Shown piece by piece: positions 24,684 through 33,118 of a stretch of DNA of 48,238 nt. This DNA is from Acetomicrobium sp. S15 = DSM 107314 (GTDB taxonomy: Bacteria; Synergistota; Synergistia; Synergistales; Thermosynergistaceae). A model generated the notes under the pieces. It was not told the DNA's origin and did not search any database. It saw nothing but the letters and a program-made list of their open reading frames with translations. The first letter of the stretch is position 1. Every line of letters starts with the position of its first letter. The stretch is from contig NZ_JADEVE010000315.1 in assembly GCF_016125955.1 (NCBI RefSeq), positions 1 to 48,238 of the forward strand. Reading direction: 5' to 3'. Both the position numbers and the translations under genes were made by a program.

Positions 24684-25454
24684 TTATATAACCGACGCAT
24701 CTAACGCTTTAGTGATTTCTTTAGCCGCTTCAAAAAGTAGCGGCACAAATTTCCTTTCTTTTTCTTCACTGAATCTATATTCTGGCATACCGATAGTTAG
24801 ACTCCCATAGATCTCTCCATGCCTGGCAACTAAGGGAACAGCTATGGCGGTTGCCCCTTCGTCCACTTCACCCGTTATAGTGGCGTATCCGAGCTCCTTG
24901 AGCTTTAAAACCCTCTCCAACACCTTGTGAGGATCGGTCCACGTCCTTTCCGTATACCTTTCCAAAGGCTTAGAGAATAGGTGAGATCTTATCCTGCTTT
25001 CCGGCATGCCTATCAATATCGCTATTCCGGTAGCGCCGGCATGGAGAGGGAAGTATCGCCCTACTTCAGAGGTCAACTTCACGCTTCGCGGCGTCTCGAA
25101 CTTCTCTATGCATATCGCACCAATCTTGTTTTCAACGGCCAGTACTATCGTTTCGTCTGTGAGCTCCAAGAGTTTCATCATGATCGGTCGGGATACAGCA
25201 ATTAGGGGGTGACGCATCAGTGAGGATCTGATCGAAAGTATTCCTAAACCCAAGCGGTATTTGCCGCTGTTTTTGTCTTTCTCTACCCACTCATTTTCTT
25301 CCAAGGTAATGAGAATCCTGTGGACGACGCTTTTGTGCAAGCCCACCTTCCTGCTGAGCTCAGAAATGCCAGCTTCGCCCTTTCCTTGACACAAAGCTTC
25401 GAGAACTTTAATGGCCCTTGAAATCGATTGGTTGATATAGCTATCTCGTTCCAT
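24684..25454 (-). CDS. IclR-family transcriptional regulator (ureide cluster)
   Basis: An IclR-type regulator of about 256 residues with an N-terminal winged helix-turn-helix (ISELSRKVGLHKSVVHRIL) and a C-terminal effector domain (DEGATAIAVPLVARHGEIYGSL). The ATG at 25454 fits the normal N-terminus and has GGAGG just upstream, although spacing is short; the frame extends to a TTG at 25481. It is the first gene of the amidohydrolase-TRAP-carbamoylase unit and divergent from the phosphonate operon. A strong promoter with a palindromic site over the probable transcription start suggests autoregulation. Confidence 0.92.
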   Translation of the reverse strand: MERDSYINQSISRAIKVLEALCQGKGEAGISELSRKVGLHKSVVHRILITLEENEWVEKDKNSGKYRLGLGILSIRSSLMRHPLIAVSRPIMMKLLELTDETIVLAVENKIGAICIEKFETPRSVKLTSEVGRYFPLHAGATGIAILIGMPESRIRSHLFSKPLERYTERTWTDPHKVLERVLKLKELGYATITGEVDEGATAIAVPLVARHGEIYGSLTIGMPEYRFSEEKERKFVPLLFEAAKEITKALDASVI

Positions 25455-25483
25455 CTTCCTCCGTCTCGATAAGAGAGACAATG

Positions 25484-25504
25484 TATCGCAAATTTGTCAC
25501 GATA
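25484..25504. promoter_or_regulatory. Candidate IclR operator
   Basis: TATCG (25484-25488) and CGATA (25500-25504) form inverted arms around a central CAAATTTG palindrome. The site begins immediately downstream of the -10 box of the IclR promoter and so covers the likely transcription start, the classic position for autorepression. Confidence 0.45.
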
Positions 25505-25533
25505 AACATACTACCTGTCCATGACTCTGTCAA
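25505..25533 (-). promoter_or_regulatory. Sigma-70-type promoter of the IclR-ureide operon
   Basis: On the minus strand a perfect TTGACA (25533-25528) is followed after exactly 17 bases by TATGTT (25510-25505), about 50 bases ahead of the IclR start codon. Confidence 0.6.
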
Positions 25534-25785
25534 GAATATGAGCAAAACTGACATTATTCTATTTTAGTGCTAAAAGCGGCGACACTTAGCCCACAAGGTT
25601 GCTTATGTATCCGACAGGGATGTGCTCTCACATTGGCGTGCGTGGACATATACACAGGTGCCGAGCGTTACCAACTTGTAACCCACTCGTGATGCATTCA
25701 TAACAGAGGCCGTGATAGATTTGCCTCGTCCGAGAAACAAGAAAAGGATAGTAAATAAAAACAATTTCAAAAGGGGTGAAGTAAA

Positions 25786-26664
25786 TTGAGCAAGGCAAAA
25801 GTGTGGGTCGTCTTGGGAATCGCGGTTTTGGCCTTAGCCGCAGGATGCATTTCATCGGAGGCAGCAGAGGCTTTACGGATAGGTCTTATACCCGCAGAAG
25901 ACCAAAGGGAGATGCTCAAGCAATATGAAGGGATTATAGAATATCTCGAAGAATCGGTGGGGATGGAGATCAAGCCTTTTGTGGCCACAGACTACTCAGG
26001 TGTTATCGAGGCCATGCGTTCGGGCAAATTGGACATCGCCTACTTCGGCCCCTTCTCTTACGTCTTGGCCGCCGATGTGGCAAACGTCGAGGCCTTTGCA
26101 GTGCCGATGAGGAGCGATGGCAGGACTACCTACAACAGCATCATAATTGCACATGCCGAAACCGGCATAAAATCCATATCGGATTTAAAAGGGAAGACTT
26201 TCGCCTTCGTGGATCCAGCGTCGACCTCGGGACACCTCTTCCCCAGGGCAATGCTACAAAAGGCGGGCATCGACCCCGAAAAGGATTTCTCCAGCATGGT
26301 CTTCGCCGGCGGGCATGACGCTGTAGAGCTGGCCGTCAAGAACCGCAAGGTGGACGCAGGAGCGGACAGCGACAAGACGTACGATCGCATGGTAAAAGAT
26401 GGCCTCATTGACCCTAAGGTAAACATAATCATCGCCAAATCCGATCCCATCCCGGGCTCGCCCTGGGCATGGAGAAGGGACCTCCCCGACGACCTCAAGG
26501 GTAAGTTCAAGGCTGCCATACTGGAAGTGGGCACAAAGAGGCCCGACATCTTAGCGAAGATGTCGGGCGGAATAGCAGGCTACGCTGAGGCTAAGGACGC
26601 TGACTACAACGTGATCAGGGAAACGGCCAAAATCCTAAACCTCGACCTCAAGAGCTTAAATTGA
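25786..26664 (+). CDS. phnD: Phosphonate ABC transporter substrate-binding protein
   Basis: PhnD captures phosphonates outside the membrane for the PhnCE importer. The 292-residue protein has a signal sequence with a lipobox-like ALAAGC (Cys21), so it is probably a lipoprotein. AYFGPFSYV and DPASTSGHLFP are the family's substrate-loop motifs; DLKGKTFAF and the GGHDAVELAV segment also match. It starts with TTG after AAGGGGTGA. It is the first gene of the phosphonate operon. A perfect 12-bp inverted repeat lies inside its 3' end (26541-26568). The following phnC frame opens one base after its stop codon. Confidence 0.95.
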   Translation: MSKAKVWVVLGIAVLALAAGCISSEAAEALRIGLIPAEDQREMLKQYEGIIEYLEESVGMEIKPFVATDYSGVIEAMRSGKLDIAYFGPFSYVLAADVANVEAFAVPMRSDGRTTYNSIIIAHAETGIKSISDLKGKTFAFVDPASTSGHLFPRAMLQKAGIDPEKDFSSMVFAGGHDAVELAVKNRKVDAGADSDKTYDRMVKDGLIDPKVNIIIAKSDPIPGSPWAWRRDLPDDLKGKFKAAILEVGTKRPDILAKMSGGIAGYAEAKDADYNVIRETAKILNLDLKSLN

Positions 26665-26665
26665 G

Positions 26666-27592
26666 ATGGCCAGCCTCGAAAGAGAACCCATCATGAAAGG
26701 ACAAATTTCCTCATATATCCCGGCCGTCCTAACGGCAGAAGTTCAAGCCCAGGAGGTCAAGAATCTGCACGACACGCCAAGCATGGTGAAGCCTCAAACC
26801 GAAAGGAGCACTAAGGCTAGTAAAACCATGATAAAGGCGCAGGATTTATGGAAAGAATTTCCAAACGGCGTTCAGGCCCTACAGGGCGTGAGCTTTGAGG
26901 TGGAAAGAGGAGAGTTCGTGGCGCTCTTGGGCTTAAGCGGGGCCGGCAAATCGACCCTTCTGCGCTGCATAAACGGCCTGATCAAGCCTACAAAAGGTGA
27001 GGTATGGATAAATGACACACCGGTGGGCGACGCCGGTGCAGATCTGAGAGCGCTCAGAAGGCAGTTGAGCATGATATTCCAGCAATTCAACCTCGTAAAG
27101 CGACTCACCGTCTTGGAAAATGTCCTGTGCGGTCGGCTCTCGTATTGCAACCCATTGTCGAGTTGTTGTCGCTTCTTTTCCAGAGCAGATTTGCATATAG
27201 CTTTCGAGGCGTTAGAAAGGGTGCACCTGACGGATAAAGCCAACGTAAGGGCAGATCAGCTCTCCGGTGGGCAGCAGCAGCGCGTAGGGATAGCGAGGGC
27301 GTTAGTGCAACAACCACAGGCAATCTTGGCGGACGAACCGGTTTCGAGCTTGGACCCGAAAACTTCCCGCAACATCATGGAGATCCTGCAGCAGATCAAC
27401 GATACAGATCATATCACCGTAATAGCAAGCCTTCACGATGTTGAGCTCGCCTTGACATACGCGCATCGGGTCATCGGTCTCCAAGCCGGCAGGGTTGTCC
27501 TCGATAGCCCTGTGGAAGGCATCCGCGACGAAGACCTGGAATACCTGTACGAGCAGCAGAGGCAGGAAGAAGCCCTGCTGGAGGTGATTTGA
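26666..27592 (+). CDS. phnC: Phosphonate ABC transporter ATP-binding protein
   Basis: PhnC drives phosphonate import with PhnE and PhnD. ATPase motifs are Walker A GLSGAGKST, Q-loop QQFNLV, signature LSGGQQQRV, Walker B AILADEP and the switch His in ASLHD. Family members usually begin at the equivalent of Met55 (26828, MIKAQDLWKEFPNG), about 254 residues. The open frame from ATG 26666 adds a polar 54-residue extension of no known role. Neither ATG has a good Shine-Dalgarno sequence: AAAGGAGC is 17 bases before 26828, so the start is uncertain. The end overlaps the phnE start (TTGA). Confidence 0.93.
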   Translation: MASLEREPIMKGQISSYIPAVLTAEVQAQEVKNLHDTPSMVKPQTERSTKASKTMIKAQDLWKEFPNGVQALQGVSFEVERGEFVALLGLSGAGKSTLLRCINGLIKPTKGEVWINDTPVGDAGADLRALRRQLSMIFQQFNLVKRLTVLENVLCGRLSYCNPLSSCCRFFSRADLHIAFEALERVHLTDKANVRADQLSGGQQQRVGIARALVQQPQAILADEPVSSLDPKTSRNIMEILQQINDTDHITVIASLHDVELALTYAHRVIGLQAGRVVLDSPVEGIRDEDLEYLYEQQRQEEALLEVI

Positions 27593-28407
27593 TTTTGGAA
27601 GGGCGTAAGGATGAGGGGGTACTTCAAGCCACCCCCTCTCCCCTATCTTGGTTTCTCCAGTGGCAACGGCTGTTAATCGTCGCCGTATTGGTGGCTATAT
27701 ATTGGAAGAGCGCCGCGGATAGCGAGCTGAGTGTTGTAATGCTCATAGATGGGATCCCCAATATATTCGACATTGTGGGGAGGATGCTGCCGCCCAACTT
27801 CTCCATCTTGGGTTCGCTCGTAAAGCCGACATTCCAGACCATCGAAATGGCCATATGGGGGACGACGCTGGCCGTGCTCTTATCGATGCCCTTGGGTATG
27901 CTTGCCGCAAAGAACTTAACGCCAAACCCGCTGCTTTATAGCGCCTCCCGCCTCATCCTCAATGCACTGCGAGCCATTTCTGAGATCGTGTTCGCCCTCA
28001 TCTTCGTCGCTGCCGTGGGATTGGGTCCGTTTCCGGGGGTGCTGGCCTTGGCGGTGCACTCTGCAGGTCAGTTGGGTAAGTTCTATGCTGAGGCAATAGA
28101 GAATATCGACCCAGGTCCCGTCGAAGCGCTGGAGGCCACAGGGGCTCATAAGCTTCAGGTCATCGCCTATGCGATAATCCCCCAGATCATACCCGAGTTC
28201 GTCACGTACACCCTCTACCGCTGGGAGGTAAACGTGCGAGCAGCTACCGTCCTCGGCCTCGTAGGCGCTGGCGGGATCGGCTTTGAGCTCATGACCAGCA
28301 TGCGTCTCTTTCAATATCGCGATACGTCAATGATCCTCCTCGTCATTTTGGCTGCAGTAATTTTGGTGGATCACACGTCTAACAAAATCAGAAGCGCCAT
28401 CATATGA
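27589..28407 (+). CDS. phnE: Phosphonate ABC transporter permease
   Basis: PhnE is the membrane channel of the phosphonate importer. The 272-residue protein has about six hydrophobic segments, and the cytoplasmic EAA loop (EALEATGAHKLQVIAYAIIP) contacts PhnC. It starts at a TTG overlapping the phnC stop (27589), or at TTG 27595, with GGAGGTG just upstream. The stop overlaps the phnG ATG. Confidence 0.94.
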   Translation: MILEGRKDEGVLQATPSPLSWFLQWQRLLIVAVLVAIYWKSAADSELSVVMLIDGIPNIFDIVGRMLPPNFSILGSLVKPTFQTIEMAIWGTTLAVLLSMPLGMLAAKNLTPNPLLYSASRLILNALRAISEIVFALIFVAAVGLGPFPGVLALAVHSAGQLGKFYAEAIENIDPGPVEALEATGAHKLQVIAYAIIPQIIPEFVTYTLYRWEVNVRAATVLGLVGAGGIGFELMTSMRLFQYRDTSMILLVILAAVILVDHTSNKIRSAII

Positions 28408-28844
28408 AAACGGGGGGTGCGCGAATGGAAAGGGAGAAACTCTTCGATATCCTCTCCATGGCGAGCGACGAAACCATAGAAGACGTGGCCAAGCTCGTCC
28501 TGGAGGAGGCGCCAGATGTTGAGACCATAAAGGGTCCCCGCGTGGGCCTCGTAATGATGCAAGCCAAAGAGTCTGTAGAGGACGAAATCTTCAACCTCGG
28601 TGAAGTTTTGGTATCGGAGTGCGCCGTAACGTCGGGAAACTTCATTGGATGGGGAATCTGCATGGGTGAAAACCTTAAAAAGGCCTCCAACTTGGCTCTG
28701 ATAGACCTAGCCTTCGAGGCGTCTCTGCCGGTCGCTTCCAAAATCGTAGCCGTGGCGGAAAAAGAGCAGAAAGACCAAGAGGCCAAAAAAGAAGAGCTCT
28801 TTGCGGCCGTGTTGCGCTCCCGTGTGGATTTCGAGGTGATTTGA
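28404..28844 (+). CDS. phnG: C-P lyase core subunit PhnG
   Basis: PhnG is part of the PhnGHIJ core complex and, with PhnH, PhnI and PhnL, allows displacement of adenine from ATP by a phosphonate. The 146-residue length and segments DVETIKGPRVGLVMMQAKES and ECAVTSGNFIGWG are typical. The ATG overlaps the phnE stop (ATGA). A second Met (28425) with a G-rich leader is an alternative start. The stop is one base before the GTG of phnH. Confidence 0.94.
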   Translation: MKTGGARMEREKLFDILSMASDETIEDVAKLVLEEAPDVETIKGPRVGLVMMQAKESVEDEIFNLGEVLVSECAVTSGNFIGWGICMGENLKKASNLALIDLAFEASLPVASKIVAVAEKEQKDQEAKKEELFAAVLRSRVDFEVI

Positions 28845-28845
28845 G

Positions 28846-29460
28846 GTGTTATCGCCATTCGAATCTCAGTACGTATTCAGACGCCTCTTAGACAGCATGG
28901 CCAGGCCTGGGAAGATCAACGAGCTACGCCAACATATTTCATGCAAAGGGAATTTCCCTGAGGAGCATCTGGCTGTGATGGCGGTGGCGGGCACGCTTCT
29001 CGATTCGGAGGTAACGTTTGCGCCACTGGGTGACAAGATGAAGGAGCTCGCTCCGCACATCTCCCTCATGACGGAAAGTCGAGTCGCAGAACCGGAAGAG
29101 GCGGACTTTCTGCTATCCGACGGCCTTTATCCCGCCACCGAAATCTCGTGCGCAAAGAGGGGAACCCTCCTCTTTCCGGAGGGCGGCGCCACGATAATTC
29201 TGGAGGTAGAAGAGCTCCTGGCCGACGGAATGGATGTAGATACCTATGTCGTTGTAGAGGGACCGGGGGTGCCAGAGAAAAGAGGCTTTGCTATCTGCGG
29301 GCTTTTCCCCGAGAACCTCGCTCTCGTTCAAGAGGCAAACGAGGAATTTCCCCTCGGCGTCGATGTGATCCTCGTCTCGAGGTCAAATAGGGTGACATGC
29401 CTGCCTAGGTCGGTCAGGTTTGAATCGCTCTCCGCAAGCTACGGGAGGTGTCGCGCTTGA
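28846..29460 (+). CDS. phnH: C-P lyase core subunit PhnH
   Basis: PhnH is a PLP-transferase-fold subunit, without PLP, of the C-P lyase core complex. The 204-residue protein opens with the family pattern SQYVFRRLLDSMARPG. It starts with GTG right after the phnG stop, with GAGGT only a few bases before it. Its stop overlaps the phnI start region. Confidence 0.93.
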   Translation: MLSPFESQYVFRRLLDSMARPGKINELRQHISCKGNFPEEHLAVMAVAGTLLDSEVTFAPLGDKMKELAPHISLMTESRVAEPEEADFLLSDGLYPATEISCAKRGTLLFPEGGATIILEVEELLADGMDVDTYVVVEGPGVPEKRGFAICGLFPENLALVQEANEEFPLGVDVILVSRSNRVTCLPRSVRFESLSASYGRCRA

Positions 29461-30602
29461 GTTATACAGCCATCAAAGGCGGAGAAAGGGCCATCGACGC
29501 TGCCGAGGAGCTGGTCCACTTCTTCCGTTTGAAGGGCAACTCACGTCCCCTTGAAGTGAGGCAGATTATGGATCAAATGCGATTGGCTGTGGACCAGGTC
29601 ATGGGAGAAGGCTCACTTTACGCCCCATATCACGCCGCATTGGCCCTAAAACAGGCCGAGGGAGATACCATCGAGGCCTCGTTTTTATTAAGGGCATACC
29701 GCTCGACTCTGGAGCGCTTGGGTTATTCCATCGTAACCGACATAAGCCGCATGTTGGTCATAAGGCGCATATCCGCCGCCTTCAAAGACATCCCAGGCGG
29801 CCAAATACTGGGACCAACCCGCGACTACTCCCTGCGCCTCCTAAATTTCGACTTGGCCGAGGAGGACTCCGAAAAAGCAAAAAGCTTCATTAGCGACTTC
29901 CTCTCAAAGGGCGATGGACTCTCAACCCAAAGACTGCCGCTGCGCTTCCCCAAGGTGATCGAAATCCTCAGGGCAGAGGGATTATTAGAAAAGGCGCGGC
30001 CTCGCAATACGAAAGAAGGATCCGTCCCAGACTTGACCAGGGAGCCGTTGACCTTCCCAGCAGCTCGACAAATCCGCTTGCAGGCCATGGCTCGAGCCGA
30101 GAAGGGAAGCATTATGGCTTTAGCCTACAGCACCATGCGAGGTTACGGCAATGTCCACCCGACGTTGGGCGAATTGAGAGTCGGGTATGTTCCCCTCGTA
30201 ATGGACAATCCGATAAGAAAAGACATAAAGGTGACCGTGGGGTGGTTATTGGTGACCGAAGCGGAGGTGATAACCAGTATGGACGACGCGCAAGGCACGC
30301 CGCGCTTCACGCTGGGTTACGGCCTGTGCTTCGGCCAGGACGAGATCAAGGCCATCTCTATGGCCGTTTTAGATCGGGCAATGCAGGCCAAAGAGGCCGG
30401 AGCTCCAGGCGAGGATGACGAGTTCGTCCTATGTCACATCGACGGCATAGACTCGTCGGGCTTCACGGCCCATTGGAAGCTTCCCCATTACGTCACCTTC
30501 CAATCGGCTTTAGACCGGCTGCGGCGCACACAACAAATCAAGAAAAGAGAGGAGGTCATGCCCGATGGAACTCCAGAATACGACCAGCCGCAACAAGTAT
30601 AA
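29457..30602 (+). CDS. phnI: C-P lyase nucleosidase subunit PhnI
   Basis: PhnI carries the nucleosidase activity that replaces adenine of ATP with the phosphonate, giving alpha-D-ribose-1-(alkylphosphonate)-5-triphosphate together with PhnG, PhnH and PhnL. The 381-residue sequence begins YTAIKGGERAIDAAEEL, the family N-terminus, and contains SYSTMRGYGNVHPTLGELR-type sequence (here AYSTMRGYGNVHP). TTG at 29457 is chosen as the start because GGGAGGTG lies 6 bases ahead and TTGA overlaps the phnH stop; a GTG three codons upstream is possible. Its end overlaps phnJ by 38 bases. Confidence 0.95.
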   Translation: MSYTAIKGGERAIDAAEELVHFFRLKGNSRPLEVRQIMDQMRLAVDQVMGEGSLYAPYHAALALKQAEGDTIEASFLLRAYRSTLERLGYSIVTDISRMLVIRRISAAFKDIPGGQILGPTRDYSLRLLNFDLAEEDSEKAKSFISDFLSKGDGLSTQRLPLRFPKVIEILRAEGLLEKARPRNTKEGSVPDLTREPLTFPAARQIRLQAMARAEKGSIMALAYSTMRGYGNVHPTLGELRVGYVPLVMDNPIRKDIKVTVGWLLVTEAEVITSMDDAQGTPRFTLGYGLCFGQDEIKAISMAVLDRAMQAKEAGAPGEDDEFVLCHIDGIDSSGFTAHWKLPHYVTFQSALDRLRRTQQIKKREEVMPDGTPEYDQPQQV

Positions 30603-31434
30603 CTTCGCCTTTCTCGACGAAGGCAGTAAGCGCGAATTCAGGCGCCGCATGCTCAAAGCGGTTGCAATACCCGGCTATCAGGTTCCTTTCGCCTCCAGGG
30701 AGCTGCCTTTGGCCAAGGGATGGGGAACGGGGGGATTGCAGCTTACCATGTCTCTTATAGGCCCGGACGACATCCTCAAGGTGATAGACCAGGGATGCGA
30801 CGAAGTAGTAAATGCGGTGAACATTAGAAAGCTCTTGGCAAAGACGACAGGGGTAGACACGACGATAGACACGACGGAGGCGACGATAATCCAGACCCGC
30901 CATCGCATTCCCGAAGAACCATTAAGGGAAGACCAGATCTTGGTATTCCAAGTTCCCTACCCTGAGCCACTCAGGCTGGTTGAACCGAGCGAGACTAAAA
31001 CGAGGCAGATGCATGCGGAGGGAGATTATAGCCGCCTCTGGGTTCACCTATATGAAGAGATCGTTCGCTGGGGCGAGGTCGCCATCGGATCACGATACCC
31101 GGTTATGATCAACGACCGCTACATAATGGATCCTTCTCCGATCCCGCGCTGGGACATACCTAAACTTCACATGGCCAAAACGCTCTACCTCTTCGGAGCA
31201 GGGAGAGAGAAGCGTATATACGCCGTGCCTCCATATACTTCGGTTAAGCCTCTGGAGTTCGACGATCATCCCTTTAGAGTCGAGGACTTCACAGGAAAAC
31301 GGTGCTCCCTCTGCGGCAGCACAGATACATACCTGGACGAAATAATCGACGATGTCGCAGGCGAGCGACGATATATGTGCTCCGATACCTCGTATTGCCT
31401 GAAAGTCAGACAGACGAAAGAGGTGAAGGTATGA
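30565..31434 (+). CDS. phnJ: Alpha-D-ribose 1-methylphosphonate 5-phosphate C-P lyase (radical SAM)
   Basis: PhnJ breaks the carbon-phosphorus bond by radical-SAM chemistry, giving the alkane and 5-phosphoribosyl-1,2-cyclic phosphate. The 289-residue protein has the exact C-terminal cluster pattern C247-x2-C250-x21-C272-x5-C278; three Cys bind the 4Fe-4S cluster and the fourth is the thiyl radical site in the Escherichia coli enzyme. AVAIPGYQVPF carries the glycine (Gly37) matching the proposed glycyl radical residue, and GWGTGGLQLT follows. GGAGG precedes the ATG within phnI. The stop overlaps the phnK ATG (ATGA). Confidence 0.97.
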   Translation: MELQNTTSRNKYNFAFLDEGSKREFRRRMLKAVAIPGYQVPFASRELPLAKGWGTGGLQLTMSLIGPDDILKVIDQGCDEVVNAVNIRKLLAKTTGVDTTIDTTEATIIQTRHRIPEEPLREDQILVFQVPYPEPLRLVEPSETKTRQMHAEGDYSRLWVHLYEEIVRWGEVAIGSRYPVMINDRYIMDPSPIPRWDIPKLHMAKTLYLFGAGREKRIYAVPPYTSVKPLEFDDHPFRVEDFTGKRCSLCGSTDTYLDEIIDDVAGERRYMCSDTSYCLKVRQTKEVKV

Positions 31435-32333
31435 AGACCTCAACGGCAGACTCGCAGGCACTTTATTTTAGCGAAAAAGCGGATGACGTCCTAACGAAAG
31501 AAAAGCCGCTCCTTTCTGTGCGCGGCCTGGTAAAGATATATGGCACGGGTTGTCCTCGCTGCCTTGACCTGACCGGCTCAGAGGTAAATTGCAATACCTG
31601 CCCGCACTGTCATTCTGTGGTCGCTTGCAACGAGGTGAGCTTCGACCTTCACAAGGGAGAGATCTTGGGCGTGGTGGGAGAGAGTGGCTCCGGCAAGAGC
31701 ACCCTCGTCCAATGCCTTTACTTCGACGTGGAGGCCACCGCTGGCAAGGCTTTCTTCCTTCCATACAAAAGGGGAGAGGCTAACATTTTATCGCTATCCT
31801 CTCAAGAGAAGCGCCGCATCCGCAATCATATGCTGGGCATGGTGTATCAAAACCCGCAAATTGGATTGAAGATGCACTTCACGGCCGGAGGCAACGTGGC
31901 TGAAAAACTTCTGACAGCCGGCTTCTTTCACTTCGACAACATAAGGGCACGGGCCGGCGAGCTCTTGGAGCGCACCGAGGTACCGCTGGATAGGATGGAC
32001 CACCTTCCCAGATACTTCAGTGGAGGAATGCAACAGAGAGTGCAGATCGCCAAGGCTTTGGCCAACAACCCTCCTCTGGTCCTCTTGGATGAGGTCACAA
32101 CGGGCCTCGACGTCTCGGTGCAGGCCAAAGTGCTCGATCTGATAAAGGGGTTGCAGGAGGAGTTGGGCGTAGCCATGATCATCGTATCTCACGATCTGGG
32201 AGTAATCCGGCTGCTCGCCGAGAGGACGATGGTCATGAAAAACGGCCACGTTGTGGAATCCGGTCTAACCGACCAGATCTTGGAAGATCCGCAACACCCT
32301 TACACACAACTCCTCGTCAGCTCGCTTCTATAA
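31431..32333 (+). CDS. phnK: C-P lyase ABC-type protein PhnK with cysteine-rich insert
   Basis: PhnK is an ABC-type ATPase that docks on the PhnGHIJ core. The 300-residue protein has Walker A GESGSGKST, Q-loop MVYQNPQIGL, signature FSGGMQQRV, Walker B LVLLDE and SHD. Between the first strand and the Walker A region it carries an extra Cys-rich segment, C41-x2-C44-x9-C54-x2-C57-x2-C60-x5-C66, absent from the E. coli protein and resembling a zinc ribbon or metal-binding knuckle. The ATG at 31431 overlaps the phnJ stop and has GAGGTG 3 bases before it; the upstream open frame is phnJ shadow. Confidence 0.93.
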   Translation: MKTSTADSQALYFSEKADDVLTKEKPLLSVRGLVKIYGTGCPRCLDLTGSEVNCNTCPHCHSVVACNEVSFDLHKGEILGVVGESGSGKSTLVQCLYFDVEATAGKAFFLPYKRGEANILSLSSQEKRRIRNHMLGMVYQNPQIGLKMHFTAGGNVAEKLLTAGFFHFDNIRARAGELLERTEVPLDRMDHLPRYFSGGMQQRVQIAKALANNPPLVLLDEVTTGLDVSVQAKVLDLIKGLQEELGVAMIIVSHDLGVIRLLAERTMVMKNGHVVESGLTDQILEDPQHPYTQLLVSSLL

Positions 32334-32350
32334 AGTTAGGAGGTGACATT

Positions 32351-33118
32351 GTGGCATATGGTTTCGCAAAAAGCGAGGAGGAGAATGTCTTACTCAAGGT
32401 CTCAAACTTGAGCAAGACATTTAGTGTCCATCTGTTGGGCGGCATGACGGTTACGGCATGCCAAGGAATAACGTTTTTCATAAGGGCCGGCGAGGCCTTG
32501 GGCATTCAGGGACCCAGCGGGTCAGGCAAATCCACAATCCTAAGGTGCATCTACCGCACTTACCTTCCCACCTCGGGCGAGATGCTCTACCGCTCAAATC
32601 GCGGAACGGTGGATCTCGCCAGAATAGACGAGAGAAGTATTTTGATGCTACGAAGGGAAGAGATATCCTATGTCTCCCAATTCCTCCGTGTTATCCCCAG
32701 GGTGTCAGCCCTCGATGTGGTATCTCAAGGCCTCAGAAGAAAAGGACATCCCAAAGAGGAGGCTTTAAACCGGGCAAGGCTGCTCCTTTCGCGCCTGGGA
32801 ATCCCTCCTTCCTTGTGGAGCGCTTTCCCGTCCACATTCAGCGGAGGAGAACAGCAGCGGGTCAACGTGGCTCGTGCCATAGCAGCCGAACCGAGGCTCA
32901 TTTTGCTCGATGAGCCCACCGCTTCCCTGGACGCCGATTCCAAGGAGATGATGATAGAGCTGTTTTTGGAATTAAAAGCAAGAAGAACAGCGTTTATCTT
33001 GGTTTCCCACGATATGAATGCCCTTAAGCGAGTCTCGGACAGGATTTTCTGTCTGAGCAAGGGCAAAGCACAAAACTCCGGGGAGGTAGAAATGGAATAT
33101 GCACAAGTTGATGATTGA
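32351..33118 (+). CDS. phnL: C-P lyase ABC-type protein PhnL
   Basis: PhnL is the second ABC-type ATPase of the pathway and is required with PhnGHI for the nucleosidase step. The 255-residue protein has Walker A GPSGSGKST, Q-loop YVSQFLRVIPRV (a PhnL feature), signature FSGGEQQRVNVARA, Walker B LILLDEPTASLD and SHD. It starts with GTG 5 bases after AGGAGGTG, 17 bases after the phnK stop. Its end overlaps phnM by 20 bases. Confidence 0.95.
   Translation: MAYGFAKSEEENVLLKVSNLSKTFSVHLLGGMTVTACQGITFFIRAGEALGIQGPSGSGKSTILRCIYRTYLPTSGEMLYRSNRGTVDLARIDERSILMLRREEISYVSQFLRVIPRVSALDVVSQGLRRKGHPKEEALNRARLLLSRLGIPPSLWSAFPSTFSGGEQQRVNVARAIAAEPRLILLDEPTASLDADSKEMMIELFLELKARRTAFILVSHDMNALKRVSDRIFCLSKGKAQNSGEVEMEYAQVDD

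Larger units (their letters stand above)
25482..25785. other. Divergent control region, IclR / phn operon
   Basis: The left part holds the IclR promoter and operator described separately. The phn side has only weak promoter candidates, for example TTGTAA (25676-25681), 16 bases, TCATAA (25698-25703). AAGGGGTGA precedes the phnD TTG start. No recognisable Pho-box array, PhnF site or riboswitch was seen. Confidence 0.45.
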
